Below, in pieces: positions 43,715 through 52,412 of a DNA stretch of 64,000 nucleotides; position 1 is the stretch's first letter, and every line of letters starts with the position of its first letter. Source of the DNA: Streptomyces sp. NBC_00654 (GTDB taxonomy: Bacteria; Actinomycetota; Actinomycetes; Streptomycetales; Streptomycetaceae). The notes below the pieces were generated by a model that worked only from the letters and a program-made list of their open reading frames with translations, searched no databases and had not been told where the DNA came from. The position numbers were made by a program, and so were the translations under genes. Location of the stretch: the NCBI RefSeq assembly GCF_026341775.1, contig NZ_JAPEOB010000001.1, forward strand, positions 4,154,001 to 4,218,000. The letters run 5' to 3'.

Positions 43715-45245
43715 GGTGGGGGGCCCGCAGGGGGCTGTCGTCGCGGAGTTCGGGGGGCAGGAGGGGGCCGGGGAAGGACTGGTAGCAGACCGGGCGGAGC
43801 CAGCGCTCGATGGCGAGGGTGCCGACGCTCGTCGTTCCGGGTGAACTCGTCGCGGGCCACGGCCCCCCGTGCACCATCGCGTGGCCGACCTCGACCCCGG
43901 TGGGCCAGCCGCCCCACAGGATGCGGCCCGCCCGTTCCTCCAGCACGGGCAGCAGTCGCAGGGCCGTGGCCCGATCGGCGTCGGTTCCCTGCAGGGTGGC
44001 CGTCAGCTGGCCCTCCAGATTCTCCAGAAGAGAGAGAAGTTCATCCGTCCCGGACCAGCGCACGATGAGCCCCGCGGCGCCGAAGACCTCGCCGGTGAGT
44101 TCCTCGTGTGCGGCGTACGTGGCCGCGTCGCATTCGAGGACCACGGGGGCGGGGGCGTACGGGCCGTCCCCGGCTGTGCCCCGGGCAACCTCCCGCACTC
44201 CCTCGACAGCCGCCCACCGCTGTACGCCCTCGGTGTACGCCCGGGAGATCCCCGGATTGAGCATGACCTGGCCCTCTGCGCTCGCCATGGCCTGAGCCAC
44301 CGAGGAGAGGAAGGCATCGCCCGCCGGCCCGGCCGGCAGCAGCAGAAGGCCGGGGTTCGTGCAGAACTGGCCGGCGCCGCTGGTCAGCGAGGCCACGTAC
44401 CCGTCGGCCGCCGGTCCCGGCTCGGCGAGGGCCCCGTCGAGCATGATCACGGGATTGATCGCGGACATCTCGGCGTGGACCGGTACGGGCACCGGGCGGG
44501 ACTGCGCGGCGGCGACCAGCGCCAGCCCGCCGGCCCGGGAGCCGGTGAAGCCCACCGCGGCGATCCGTGGATCACCGACCAGGGCGAGACCGACCTCGTT
44601 GCCCCGGCCCACCAGCAGCGAGAACACACCGGCCGGCACGCCTGTTCGCGCGGCGGCCGTCGTGACGGCGCGGGCCACCGCCTCGCTGGTGCCCGGGTGG
44701 GACGGGTGCGCCTTGACCACCACGGGGCAGCCGGCGGCCAGCGCGGACGCGGTGTCCCCGCCCGCGACCGAGAACGCCAGCGGGAAGTTGCTCGCGCCGA
44801 ACACCGCTACCGGACCCACGGGAATCCGACGCAGCCGTACATCCGTCCGGGAGGCCCCGGAGTCGATGCGCACGCCGAGCGCGGTTCCGCTTCTGACCAG
44901 ATCGGCGAACAGGCGCAGTTGCCCGCAGGTCCGCCCCCGTTCACCGGCCAGCCGGACCCGGGAGAGCCCGGTCTCGTGGGCCGCACGTTCGACAAGGGCG
45001 TCACCGAGTGCTTCGATCTCCTCCGCGCAGGCGTCGAGGAAGGCCGCCCGGCGCTCGGCGGGCAGGGCGCGGAAGGCGCGGGTGTCAGCCTCGGCGAGCC
45101 GGGCGGCCTCGGCGATCTGCTCCGCCGACGCGTCCCGGAGCGGAGGGCCGGTCGGCTCGCCGGTCGCGGCGGTGACCGCCTGCCAGGCGTCCCCCGTTCC
45201 GGGGGCGTCACGGCCGGCCAGGATCGAGTGTCCGGTCAGGTTCAC
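43677..45245 (-). CDS. Alpha-ketoglutaric semialdehyde dehydrogenase
   Basis: This 522-residue NAD(P)-dependent aldehyde dehydrogenase would convert 2,5-dioxopentanoate to 2-oxoglutarate, the last step of trans-4-hydroxyproline breakdown. The catalytic Cys295 lies in GAGQFCTNPG, the general base Glu259 in HAEMSAINP and the conserved Asn153 in FGASNFPLA; SAINP and GQFCTNPG are features of the ketoglutarate semialdehyde branch. It starts at GTG 45245 (GGAGATGA upstream). It is divergent from the dehydrogenase operon and shares the intergenic operator. The tail is Pro/His-rich and overlaps the MFS gene end. Confidence 0.9.
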   Translation of the reverse strand: MNLTGHSILAGRDAPGTGDAWQAVTAATGEPTGPPLRDASAEQIAEAARLAEADTRAFRALPAERRAAFLDACAEEIEALGDALVERAAHETGLSRVRLAGERGRTCGQLRLFADLVRSGTALGVRIDSGASRTDVRLRRIPVGPVAVFGASNFPLAFSVAGGDTASALAAGCPVVVKAHPSHPGTSEAVARAVTTAAARTGVPAGVFSLLVGRGNEVGLALVGDPRIAAVGFTGSRAGGLALVAAAQSRPVPVPVHAEMSAINPVIMLDGALAEPGPAADGYVASLTSGAGQFCTNPGLLLLPAGPAGDAFLSSVAQAMASAEGQVMLNPGISRAYTEGVQRWAAVEGVREVARGTAGDGPYAPAPVVLECDAATYAAHEELTGEVFGAAGLIVRWSGTDELLSLLENLEGQLTATLQGTDADRATALRLLPVLEERAGRILWGGWPTGVEVGHAMVHGGPWPATSSPGTTSVGTLAIERWLRPVCYQSFPGPLLPPELRDDSPLRAPHLTHGAHPPHPPR

Positions 45246-45361
45246 AACGATTCATCTCCCTGTGTGCACGGTGGGCGACGTGCCGTCAACGGGCTTCGGG
45301 TGAAGATCACCCGGCCGACGGCGTTGTCTTCGGATCAGTCCGATGTATAGCCTAGCTGTGG

Positions 45362-45372
45362 AATGTGACATT
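45362..45372. promoter_or_regulatory. GntR operator between divergent hydroxyproline genes
   Basis: AATGT-G-ACATT is a perfect palindrome 18 bp before the oxidase start and 117 bp from the aldehyde dehydrogenase start. Near-identical sites flank the GntR gene at 53159 and 53313. Confidence 0.85.
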
Positions 45373-45389
45373 GCACTGAGGGGGTGGCT

Positions 45390-46550
45390 ATGAAAGTCGT
45401 TGTCGTGGGTGCGGGCATTGTGGGCGCCGCGTGCGCGTTCCACGCCGCCGCGGCGGGCCTCGACGTCACGGTTCTCGACCGGGGGCCGGTCGGCGCCGGC
45501 ACGACCAGCCGGGGGGAGGGCAACATCCTCCTCTCCGACAAGGAGCCGGGACCCGAACTGGAACTGGCCCGGCTCAGCCGTGATCTGTGGGACGAGGCAG
45601 GCGAGGAACTCGGTCCGGACACCCTCGAACTGGAAGCCAAGGGCGGCCTGGTCGTCGCGAGCACACCAGGCGCCCTCACCGCCCTGCACGCGTTCGCCGC
45701 GAGCCAGGCAGCGGCCGGCGTCCGCACCGAACCCGTCGAACGCGTCCGCGATCTCGAACCGCACATCGCGCCCGGACTTCCCGGCGGCGTCCACTACCCG
45801 CAGGACGCCCAGGTACAGCCCGTCCTCGCGGCAGCCGGACTGCTGCGCGCCGCCATCCGGCGCGGCGCACGGACGCACACCGGCGAAGCCGTCGCCGCGA
45901 TCACCGGACCGGGCGGCCGGATCGCCGGAGTCCGCACCGGCGACGGCACCGTGCTGCCCGCCGACGCCGTGGTGAACGCCGCGGGGACCTGGGGCGGCGA
46001 AGTCGGCCGCCGGCTCGGCGCCCCCATCGAGATCCTGCCGCGCAGGGGCTTCGTCCTCGTCACCGAGCCGCTGCCGCCGATGATCCGGCACAAGGTCTAC
46101 TCCGCCGACTACGTCGCCAACGTCGCCTCCGGCGACGCGGGGCTGGAGACCTCGTGTGTCGTCGAGGGCACCCGGGCGGGCACCATTCTGATCGGCGCCA
46201 GCCGCGAGCGCGTCGGCTTCGACACCGCCATGAACCCCGCCGTGGTCGCCGCGCTCGCCGCGCAGGCGTGCCGGCTGTTCCCGTTCCTGCGCGGCACCCA
46301 CCTGCTCCGCGCCTACCGGGGCTTCCGGCCGTACTGCCCGGACCATCTGCCGGTCATCGGCCCCGACTCCCGGGTGCCGGGCGTCATCCACGCGTGCGGC
46401 CACGAGGGTGCCGGTATCGGCCTCGCTCCCGGAACCGGAGCCCTGGTCACCGCCCATCTGCTCGGCCGCCCCTGGCGCGGCGCCGACCCGGCCGCCCACA
46501 CCGGCCTCCTGCCCGACCGATTCCTCACCACCGGAGGTGTGCCGAAATGA
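45390..46550 (+). CDS. D-hydroxyproline dehydrogenase, DAO-type FAD subunit
   Basis: This 386-residue FAD enzyme of the D-amino-acid oxidase fold starts KVVVVGAGIVGAACAFHAA, its FAD-binding motif, followed by TSRGEGNILLSDKEPG. The C-terminal FAD contact is the HACGHEGAGIGLAPGTGALV block. Next to a small 2Fe-2S subunit and a second FAD subunit, it corresponds to the catalytic subunit of heterotrimeric D-hydroxyproline dehydrogenase, which oxidises cis-4-hydroxy-D-proline to pyrroline-4-hydroxy-2-carboxylate. The start is ATG 45390, after GAGGGGG. The stop overlaps the next start (ATGA). Confidence 0.9.
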   Translation: MKVVVVGAGIVGAACAFHAAAAGLDVTVLDRGPVGAGTTSRGEGNILLSDKEPGPELELARLSRDLWDEAGEELGPDTLELEAKGGLVVASTPGALTALHAFAASQAAAGVRTEPVERVRDLEPHIAPGLPGGVHYPQDAQVQPVLAAAGLLRAAIRRGARTHTGEAVAAITGPGGRIAGVRTGDGTVLPADAVVNAAGTWGGEVGRRLGAPIEILPRRGFVLVTEPLPPMIRHKVYSADYVANVASGDAGLETSCVVEGTRAGTILIGASRERVGFDTAMNPAVVAALAAQACRLFPFLRGTHLLRAYRGFRPYCPDHLPVIGPDSRVPGVIHACGHEGAGIGLAPGTGALVTAHLLGRPWRGADPAAHTGLLPDRFLTTGGVPK

Positions 46551-46801
46551 GCGAGTTCACCGTGGACGGCGAACTGCTGCCGTTCGTGCCGGGACAGACC
46601 CTGGCCGCCGCGCTCGTCGCCTCGGGCCGGGTCGCCTGGAGGGTCACCCGGCTCGGACAGCGGCCCCGCGGAGTCTTCTGCGGGATCGGTGTCTGTTTCG
46701 ACTGTCTGGTGACCATCGACGGACAGGGCGGGCAACGGGCCTGCCTCGTACAGGCCCGCACGGGCATGGCCATCACGACCGGGGAGGGTGACGATGACTG
46801 A
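46547..46801 (+). CDS. D-hydroxyproline dehydrogenase, small [2Fe-2S] subunit
   Basis: This 84-residue ferredoxin-like subunit has the ligand pattern C-x4-C-x2-C-x11-C (CGIGVCFDCLVTIDGQ then a Cys in QRAC), as in the Fer2_4 family. It would relay electrons between the two flavin subunits. It overlaps the genes on both sides by a few bases, so all three subunits are translated together. Confidence 0.9.
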   Translation: MSEFTVDGELLPFVPGQTLAAALVASGRVAWRVTRLGQRPRGVFCGIGVCFDCLVTIDGQGGQRACLVQARTGMAITTGEGDDD

Positions 46802-48230
46802 ATCCGGTGACTTTGTGGTGGTGGGCGCGGGCCCGGCCGGCATGGCGGCTGCCGCCACCGCCCTGGACGGTGGACTGCGTGTCGTTCTCGTCGACTCGGG
46901 AGCCGCCCTGGGCGGCCAGTTCTGGCGTCACCCCCCGCGACAGGCGCGTCAGGCCATCCCGACCGCGGATCTGCACCACGGACTGCGCGAGTACCGGGCG
47001 CTGTGCGCGACACTGTCCGCCCACGCGCGCACCGGCCGGCTCACGCTGCTGCTGAACCACCATGTGTGGAGCGCGGTCCGCGAGGGCGAGGGGTTCGCCG
47101 TCCACGCCGTGGACCGGAGCCGGGCACCCGAGGAGACCCCCGTAGTGCTGCGCGCCCCGGCACTGCTGGTGGCGACCGGCGCCTATGATCGTCAACTTCC
47201 CTTCCCGGGCTGGGATCTGCCCGGCGTGCTCACCATCGGGGGTCTCCAGGCGCTGCTCAAGGGCGGGGGAGTCGCCGCCGGCCGCCGGGTGGTGCTCGGC
47301 GGTACGGGACCGTTCCTGCTGCCGGTGGCCGCGGCCCTCGCCGCGCGGGGGGCCGAGGTCGCCGCGGTGTGCGAGGCGGCCGCGCCCTCGGCCTGGCTGC
47401 GACACCCCGTACCGCTGTTGCGCAACCCCGCCAAGTGGGCCGAGGGCGCACGGTACGCGGGCACACTCGCCCGGCACCGCGTCCCTGTCCGTACGCGCAC
47501 CGCGATCGTCGGCGCCGAAGGCGACGGGAGGGTCGCCGTGGTGCGTGTCGCCTCCCTGGACGCCGACGGCACCCCGCTCCCGGGTACCGAGCGCCGGATC
47601 GAGGCCGACACGGTGGGAGTCGGCTGGGGCTTCGCACCCCAGCTCGACCTCCTCGTCCCTCTCGGCTGCACCCTCGCCGACGCGGGCGACGGCACCATGG
47701 CTGCCGCAGTCGACGACGGACAGCGCACCGATGTGCCCGGCCTCTACGCGGCGGGCGAGACCTGCGGCGTCGGCGGTGCCGCGCTCGCGGTGAACGAGGG
47801 GGCGATCGCCGCTGTGTCGGTGCTCACCGACCTGCGGGCGTCCGGCCTGCCGAACGTCCGGCGCCTGGCCGCGAAGCGTGCCGCGGTGGCCAGGCACCGA
47901 GTCTTCGCCCGCGCGATGGCACAGGCGCACCCCCTGCCACCTGCCTGGTCCGCGTGGCTGACCGACGACACGCTGGTCTGCCGGTGCGAAGAGGTCACCG
48001 CAGGGGCGGTCCGAGCCGCCCACGCCGACGGACCGGCGTCCGACCACCGGCAGGTCAAACAGCTGACCAGGGCCGGCATGGGGTGGTGCCAGGGCCGGAT
48101 GTGCGGGCCCGCCGTGCACTGTCTCGTGGCCCGCGATCAGCCGTACGCATCCGCGGAACGGCTGATCGCGACCCCCATCACCCTCGGCGGGCTCGCCGGT
48201 CTTGACGAGTCCACCACCGATCACACCTGA
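46794..48230 (+). CDS. D-hydroxyproline dehydrogenase, FAD/NAD(P)-binding subunit
   Basis: This 478-residue flavoprotein resembles the alpha subunit of heterotrimeric sarcosine/opine/hydroxyproline dehydrogenases. The N terminus has VVGAGPAGMAAAAT and LVDSGAALGGQFWR for FAD. A second Rossmann motif, VVLGGTGPFLLPVAAAL, would bind a nucleotide. GLYAAGETCGVGGAALAVNEG closes the flavin site, and the C-terminal region has the BFD-like 2Fe-2S cysteines (CRCEEVTAGAV, then GWCQGRMCGP). ATG 46794 with GGGGAGGG upstream is preferred to GTG 46788. It likely carries electrons out of the complex. Confidence 0.88.
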   Translation: MTESGDFVVVGAGPAGMAAAATALDGGLRVVLVDSGAALGGQFWRHPPRQARQAIPTADLHHGLREYRALCATLSAHARTGRLTLLLNHHVWSAVREGEGFAVHAVDRSRAPEETPVVLRAPALLVATGAYDRQLPFPGWDLPGVLTIGGLQALLKGGGVAAGRRVVLGGTGPFLLPVAAALAARGAEVAAVCEAAAPSAWLRHPVPLLRNPAKWAEGARYAGTLARHRVPVRTRTAIVGAEGDGRVAVVRVASLDADGTPLPGTERRIEADTVGVGWGFAPQLDLLVPLGCTLADAGDGTMAAAVDDGQRTDVPGLYAAGETCGVGGAALAVNEGAIAAVSVLTDLRASGLPNVRRLAAKRAAVARHRVFARAMAQAHPLPPAWSAWLTDDTLVCRCEEVTAGAVRAAHADGPASDHRQVKQLTRAGMGWCQGRMCGPAVHCLVARDQPYASAERLIATPITLGGLAGLDESTTDHT

Positions 48231-48239
48231 GGAGTTCAC

Positions 48240-49136
48240 ATGAACCAGAACCGCATGCCCTGGCACGGCGTCATCGTCGCGACGAGCCTTCCGTTCGACC
48301 AAGACCTCGCCGTCGACCACGGTGCCTTCGGGGACAACGTCGCCTGGCTCGCCGAACAGGGCCTGCACGGCGTCGCGCCCAACGGCTCGCTGGGCGAGTA
48401 CCAGACCCTGACGTACGAGGAACGCGACCGCGTCGTGGAGACCGCCGTCGCGAACGCCCCCGAGGGCTTCACCGTCATGCCGGGTGTGGGAGCCTACGGC
48501 GCGGTCGAGGCGAAGCGGCACGCACAGTTCGCCAAGGACGCCGGCTGCCAGGCCGTCATGTGCCTGCCGCCCAACGCCTACAGAGCCGATGACCGCGCCG
48601 TTCTGGAGCACTACCGGATGGTGGCGTCGGCCGGACTCCCCGTCACCGCCTACAACAACCCCATCGACACCAAGGTCGACCTGCGCCCGGAGCTGCTGGC
48701 CAAGCTGCACGCCGAGGGGTACATCGTGGGCGTGAAGGAGTTCTCCGGCGACGTCCGGCGCTGCTACGCCATCAGTGAGCTGGCCCCGGGGCTCGACCTC
48801 CTGGTCGGCACCGACGACACCCTCGTGGAAGTCGGTCTCGCCGGCGCCAAGGGCTGGGTCGCGGGCTACCCCCAGATCTTCCCGCGCGCGTGCCTCGACC
48901 TCTACAACGCCTCGCTGGCAGGCGATCTCGACACCGCGCTCCCGCTCTACCGCCGGCTTCACTCCGTGCTGCGCTGGGACAGCAACACCGAGTTCGTACA
49001 GGCCATCAAGCTCGGCCAGGACATGATCGGCCGGACCGGCGGCGCCTGCCGTCCGCCCCGGCAGGCGCTGGACCCCGAGACCGAGGCCTTCGTGCGCGCC
49101 GCCACCCAGGCCCTCATCGACGCCGGAGTGAACTGA
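48240..49136 (+). CDS. Pyrroline-4-hydroxy-2-carboxylate deaminase (DapA family)
   Basis: This 298-residue Schiff-base lyase of the dihydrodipicolinate synthase family has the catalytic Lys166 in GVKEFSGD and Tyr138 in AYNNP. In this operon it should deaminate pyrroline-4-hydroxy-2-carboxylate to 2-oxoglutarate semialdehyde, the step between the dehydrogenase and the aldehyde dehydrogenase. It starts 10 bp after the dehydrogenase stop with GGAG upstream. DapA or other aldolase roles are unlikely given its neighbours. Confidence 0.88.
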   Translation: MNQNRMPWHGVIVATSLPFDQDLAVDHGAFGDNVAWLAEQGLHGVAPNGSLGEYQTLTYEERDRVVETAVANAPEGFTVMPGVGAYGAVEAKRHAQFAKDAGCQAVMCLPPNAYRADDRAVLEHYRMVASAGLPVTAYNNPIDTKVDLRPELLAKLHAEGYIVGVKEFSGDVRRCYAISELAPGLDLLVGTDDTLVEVGLAGAKGWVAGYPQIFPRACLDLYNASLAGDLDTALPLYRRLHSVLRWDSNTEFVQAIKLGQDMIGRTGGACRPPRQALDPETEAFVRAATQALIDAGVN

Positions 49137-49137
49137 G

Positions 49138-50139
49138 ATGCGTTCGGTCGCCTGTTATCACGCCGTCGACTCGCACACCGAGGGGATGCCGACCCGGGTC
49201 ATCACCGGCGGGGTCGGCGTCCTGCCGGGCGCGACGATGGCCGAGCGACGGCAGCTGTTCGTCGAGCAACGCGACCGGCTGCGCACCCTGCTCATGTGCG
49301 AGCCGCGCGGGCACGCGTCGATGTCCGGGGCGATACTCCAGCCCCCGACCCGGCCGGACGCAGACTTCGGCGTCCTGTACATCGAGGTCTCCGGCTGCCT
49401 GCCCATGTGCGGGCACGGCACCATCGGCGTGGCGACGGTGCTCGTGGAGACGGGCATGGTCGAGGTGGTCGAGCCGGAGACCCTCATCCGCCTCGACACA
49501 CCCGCAGGGCTGGTCACGGCTCGGGTCGCCGTGCGGGACGGCCGCGCCGAGTCGGTCACCCTGGAGAACGTCGCGTCCTTCAGCCACGCGCTGGACCAGG
49601 TGGTCGAGGTCGAGGGCTTCGGCCCGGTCCGCTACGACATCGCCTACGGCGGCAACTTCTGCGCCTTCGTGCGCACCGAGGACCTCGGCATCCCCTTCGC
49701 CCGGGTGGAGAAGCAGCGACTGCTCGACGCGGGCGTGGCCGTCATGGACGCGATCAACACGCAGAACCCGGTGGCTCATCCGGAGGACCCCGCGATAGAC
49801 GTCTGTCATCACGTCTATCTGGAGGCCCCCGACTCGACCGCCGGGCACTCGCGGCACGCCATGGTGGTCCACCCCGGGTGGTTCGACCGCTCGCCGTGCG
49901 GGACGGGAACCAGCGCCCGGCTGGCGCAACTGCACGCGCGGGGGCTGCTGACGACCGGGCGGGACGTCGTCAACGAGTCCTTCATCGGCTCCCGCTTCAC
50001 CGGCCGGATCCTGGGAGAGACCACGGTCGGCGGCCGGCCCGCCGTACTGCCCTCCGTCACCGGCCGCGCCTGGATCACCGGGACCGCGCAGTACCTGCTC
50101 GATCCCACGGACCCCTTCCCGGCCGGGTTCACCATGTGA
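49138..50139 (+). CDS. 4-hydroxyproline 2-epimerase (proline racemase family)
   Basis: This 333-residue cofactor-independent epimerase has both catalytic cysteines: Cys91 in PMCGHGTIG and Cys254 in SPCGTGTSA. It would interconvert trans-4-hydroxy-L-proline and cis-4-hydroxy-D-proline, the first step of the pathway. DSHTEGMPTRV at the N terminus is typical of 4-hydroxyproline epimerases. The ATG follows the deaminase stop by one base. A hairpin lies after its stop. Confidence 0.92.
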   Translation: MRSVACYHAVDSHTEGMPTRVITGGVGVLPGATMAERRQLFVEQRDRLRTLLMCEPRGHASMSGAILQPPTRPDADFGVLYIEVSGCLPMCGHGTIGVATVLVETGMVEVVEPETLIRLDTPAGLVTARVAVRDGRAESVTLENVASFSHALDQVVEVEGFGPVRYDIAYGGNFCAFVRTEDLGIPFARVEKQRLLDAGVAVMDAINTQNPVAHPEDPAIDVCHHVYLEAPDSTAGHSRHAMVVHPGWFDRSPCGTGTSARLAQLHARGLLTTGRDVVNESFIGSRFTGRILGETTVGGRPAVLPSVTGRAWITGTAQYLLDPTDPFPAGFTM

Positions 50140-50162
50140 ACCGGCCGAGGGGCGTGTGCGAC

Positions 50163-50190
50163 GGGCCGGCCGCCGATCGGCGGCCGGCCC
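50163..50190 (+). terminator. Perfect 28-bp GC palindrome inside the operon
   Basis: Halves of 14 bp (50163-50176 and 50177-50190) are exact inverse complements, 23 bp after the epimerase stop. It may attenuate transcription so the last two genes are expressed less or separately. Confidence 0.7.
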
Positions 50191-50334
50191 GCCGTGCAGG
50201 TCCGCCCGGACGCCGCACGGCGGAACGGCCCACAAACACGCAGACAGAGACACATCAGGGAGCGTGATCGAGTGACACGGGAGAGTCCGACGGTGGCTGA
50301 CACACCGCAAGTGAACAGGAGGGCGGAACATCCG

Positions 50335-51408
50335 ATGGCGACCGTGACGCCGGAGACGCGCGGGCCGCTGCGCACCGAACCGATCGAGACGGTGGACTGG
50401 CACACCGGGGGCGAACCGTTCCGGATCGTGCCGCAGGCCCCGCCGGCCCTGACCCGGGCCGGGCTCACCGTCGCCGAGCGGCGCACGGCCGCCATGGCCA
50501 GCGACGAGGTCCAGTGGACGCGGGCCCTGCTGTGCGGCGAACCGCGCGGCCACGCCGACATGTACGGGGCCTTCCTGGTGCCGCCGGACGACGACGGTGC
50601 CCACCTCGGTGCCCTCTTCTGGCACAAGGACGGATTCTCCACGGCCTGCGGCCACGGCACGATCGCCCTCGGAGCATGGGCGGTCGCCTCGGGCCTGGTC
50701 CCGGCGTCCGCCGACGGAACGACGGACGTCGTGATCGACGTACCCTCCGGCCGTGTCACGGCGAGCGTGCGCACCGTCGGCGGCCGGGTCGCGGACGTGA
50801 CGTTCATCAACGTCCCCGGCTACGTCCACGCGCGCGGCGTCGAGGTGGCGACCTCGCGCGGAACCGTCGCCGTCGACATCGCCTTCGGCGGCGCCATGTA
50901 CGCGGTGCTTCCGGCCGAGCGGTTCGGACTGGGGGTCCGGCCGGAGGACATTCCCCTGCTCATCGCGGCGGGCCGCGAGATCCGTGACGCGCTGAACGCG
51001 GCCGGCGCGGCCGAACACCCGGAGGACCCCCGGCTGTCCGGTGTCTACGGGACGGTGTTCACCGAGGAGGCCGGCCCACCGGCCCACCGGTCCGACGGCA
51101 CCCGGCGGTTGCACCACCGCAATGTCACCGTGTTCGCGGACGGTGAGGTCGACCGCTCCCCGTGCGGCTCGGGCACCGCGGCCCGGGTCGCGCTGCTCGC
51201 CGGTGCCGGGGAACTGCGCCCCGGCGACGAACTGCTGCACGAGTCGGTGGTGGGATCGGTCTTCCACGCCAGGATCGCCCGCCCGACCACCGCCCACGGC
51301 CTCCCCGCGGTCGTACCGGCCGTGACGGGCACGGCGTACGCCACCGGGACCTGCCGCTTCACCGTCGACCCCGACGACACCCTCCTGCCGGGGTTCGTGC
51401 TGCGATGA
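50335..51408 (+). CDS. Second proline-racemase-family enzyme (hydroxyproline epimerase or trans-3-hydroxyproline dehydratase)
   Basis: This 357-residue protein has the proline racemase fold and starts RTEPIETVDWHTGGEPFRIV. Both catalytic positions are cysteines: Cys105 in STACGHGTI and Cys277 in SPCGSGTAA. Trans-3-hydroxy-L-proline dehydratases usually have Thr at the second site, so residues favour an epimerase, while the coupled pyrroline-2-carboxylate reductase favours the dehydratase route. The overall sequence (DWHTGGEPFR, ALFWHKDGFSTACGHG) is closer to the dehydratase branch as I know it. Start options are ATG 50335 (AGGAGGG upstream, chosen) and GTG 50272. Its stop overlaps the next start. 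Confidence 0.85.
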   Translation: MATVTPETRGPLRTEPIETVDWHTGGEPFRIVPQAPPALTRAGLTVAERRTAAMASDEVQWTRALLCGEPRGHADMYGAFLVPPDDDGAHLGALFWHKDGFSTACGHGTIALGAWAVASGLVPASADGTTDVVIDVPSGRVTASVRTVGGRVADVTFINVPGYVHARGVEVATSRGTVAVDIAFGGAMYAVLPAERFGLGVRPEDIPLLIAAGREIRDALNAAGAAEHPEDPRLSGVYGTVFTEEAGPPAHRSDGTRRLHHRNVTVFADGEVDRSPCGSGTAARVALLAGAGELRPGDELLHESVVGSVFHARIARPTTAHGLPAVVPAVTGTAYATGTCRFTVDPDDTLLPGFVLR

Positions 51409-52346
51409 CGACGATGCTCGACGAGAAGGACGTGCTCGCGCTCGGCCCGGTCGGCGCGGTCGCCGCGGTCCGGGAAGCGCTGGCCGGGGGACTCGACCCG
51501 GACGGCGGCGTGCCGCGGGCGATCATTCCGCTGGCACATGGTCAGGGACTGCTCATGCCCTCGGAATCCGGCGGCTGGTTCGGTGTGAAGATCGCGACCG
51601 TCGCGCCGGGCAACGCCGCGCGCGGGCTGCGGCGCATCAACGCCACGTATCTGCTGCACGACAGCGAGACCCTGACCCCGGTGGCGATCCTGGACGGGGT
51701 GGCACTGACGACCCTGCGGACCCCGGCCGTCTCGGTCGCGGCCTGCCTGGACCGGCTGCGCGCGCTCGCGGACGCCCGCGGGGGCCTGCGTCTGGTGGTC
51801 TTCGGCGCGGGCCCCCAGGGCGAGGGGCACGTCGCCACTGTCCGGGCCCACGTCCCGGTGGCCGATGTCACGGTCGTCACCCGGCGCGGGGGACCCGTTC
51901 CCGGCTGGGCGGACCGGCATACGACGGCGGACGGCGCGGAAACGGCTGCTCCGGTGTCCCGCGCGGACGTCGTCGTCACCGCGACCTCCGCCCGCGAACC
52001 GGTGGTCGACGGACGTCTGGTGCGCGACGGGGCGGTGGTGCTGGCGGTCGGCTCGCACGAACCGGATGTACGGGAACTCGACGGCGCGCTGATGGGCCGT
52101 GCGACGGTCGTCGTGGAGAGCCGGGAGACCGCCCTCCGCGAGGCGGGCGATGTCGTGATGGCGATGCGCGAGGGCTCGCTCACCCCGGACTCGCTGGTGA
52201 GCATGGCGGACCTGATCTCCTCGCGGGCCGTTGCCCCGGCCGACCGCCCGCTGGTCGTGAAGACGTGCGGGATGGCCTGGCAGGACCTGGTGGTCGCCGT
52301 CGCGGCCTACGGGCGGAAGGGGGGAACTCCGGGGGAGCGGACCTGA
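51405..52346 (+). CDS. Pyrroline-2-carboxylate reductase / ornithine cyclodeaminase family
   Basis: This 313-residue NAD(P)-binding enzyme of the ornithine cyclodeaminase/mu-crystallin family has the Rossmann motif VVFGAGPQGEGHVATV, followed by TVVTRR. FGVKIATVAPGN and the later DVVVTATSAREPV are standard family blocks. Beside a proline-racemase-type enzyme it most likely reduces pyrroline-2-carboxylate to L-proline, the second step of trans-3-hydroxyproline use. The ATG overlaps the previous stop (ATGA). Ornithine cyclodeaminase or alanine dehydrogenase activity cannot be excluded. Confidence 0.85.
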   Translation: MTTMLDEKDVLALGPVGAVAAVREALAGGLDPDGGVPRAIIPLAHGQGLLMPSESGGWFGVKIATVAPGNAARGLRRINATYLLHDSETLTPVAILDGVALTTLRTPAVSVAACLDRLRALADARGGLRLVVFGAGPQGEGHVATVRAHVPVADVTVVTRRGGPVPGWADRHTTADGAETAAPVSRADVVVTATSAREPVVDGRLVRDGAVVLAVGSHEPDVRELDGALMGRATVVVESRETALREAGDVVMAMREGSLTPDSLVSMADLISSRAVAPADRPLVVKTCGMAWQDLVVAVAAYGRKGGTPGERT

Positions 52347-52412
52347 CCGTCCGGTCCGTAGGCGCCCGATGATCCGGTCGGGACCACCGGTCGTACCGCA
52401 CGTGCCCCGGTG

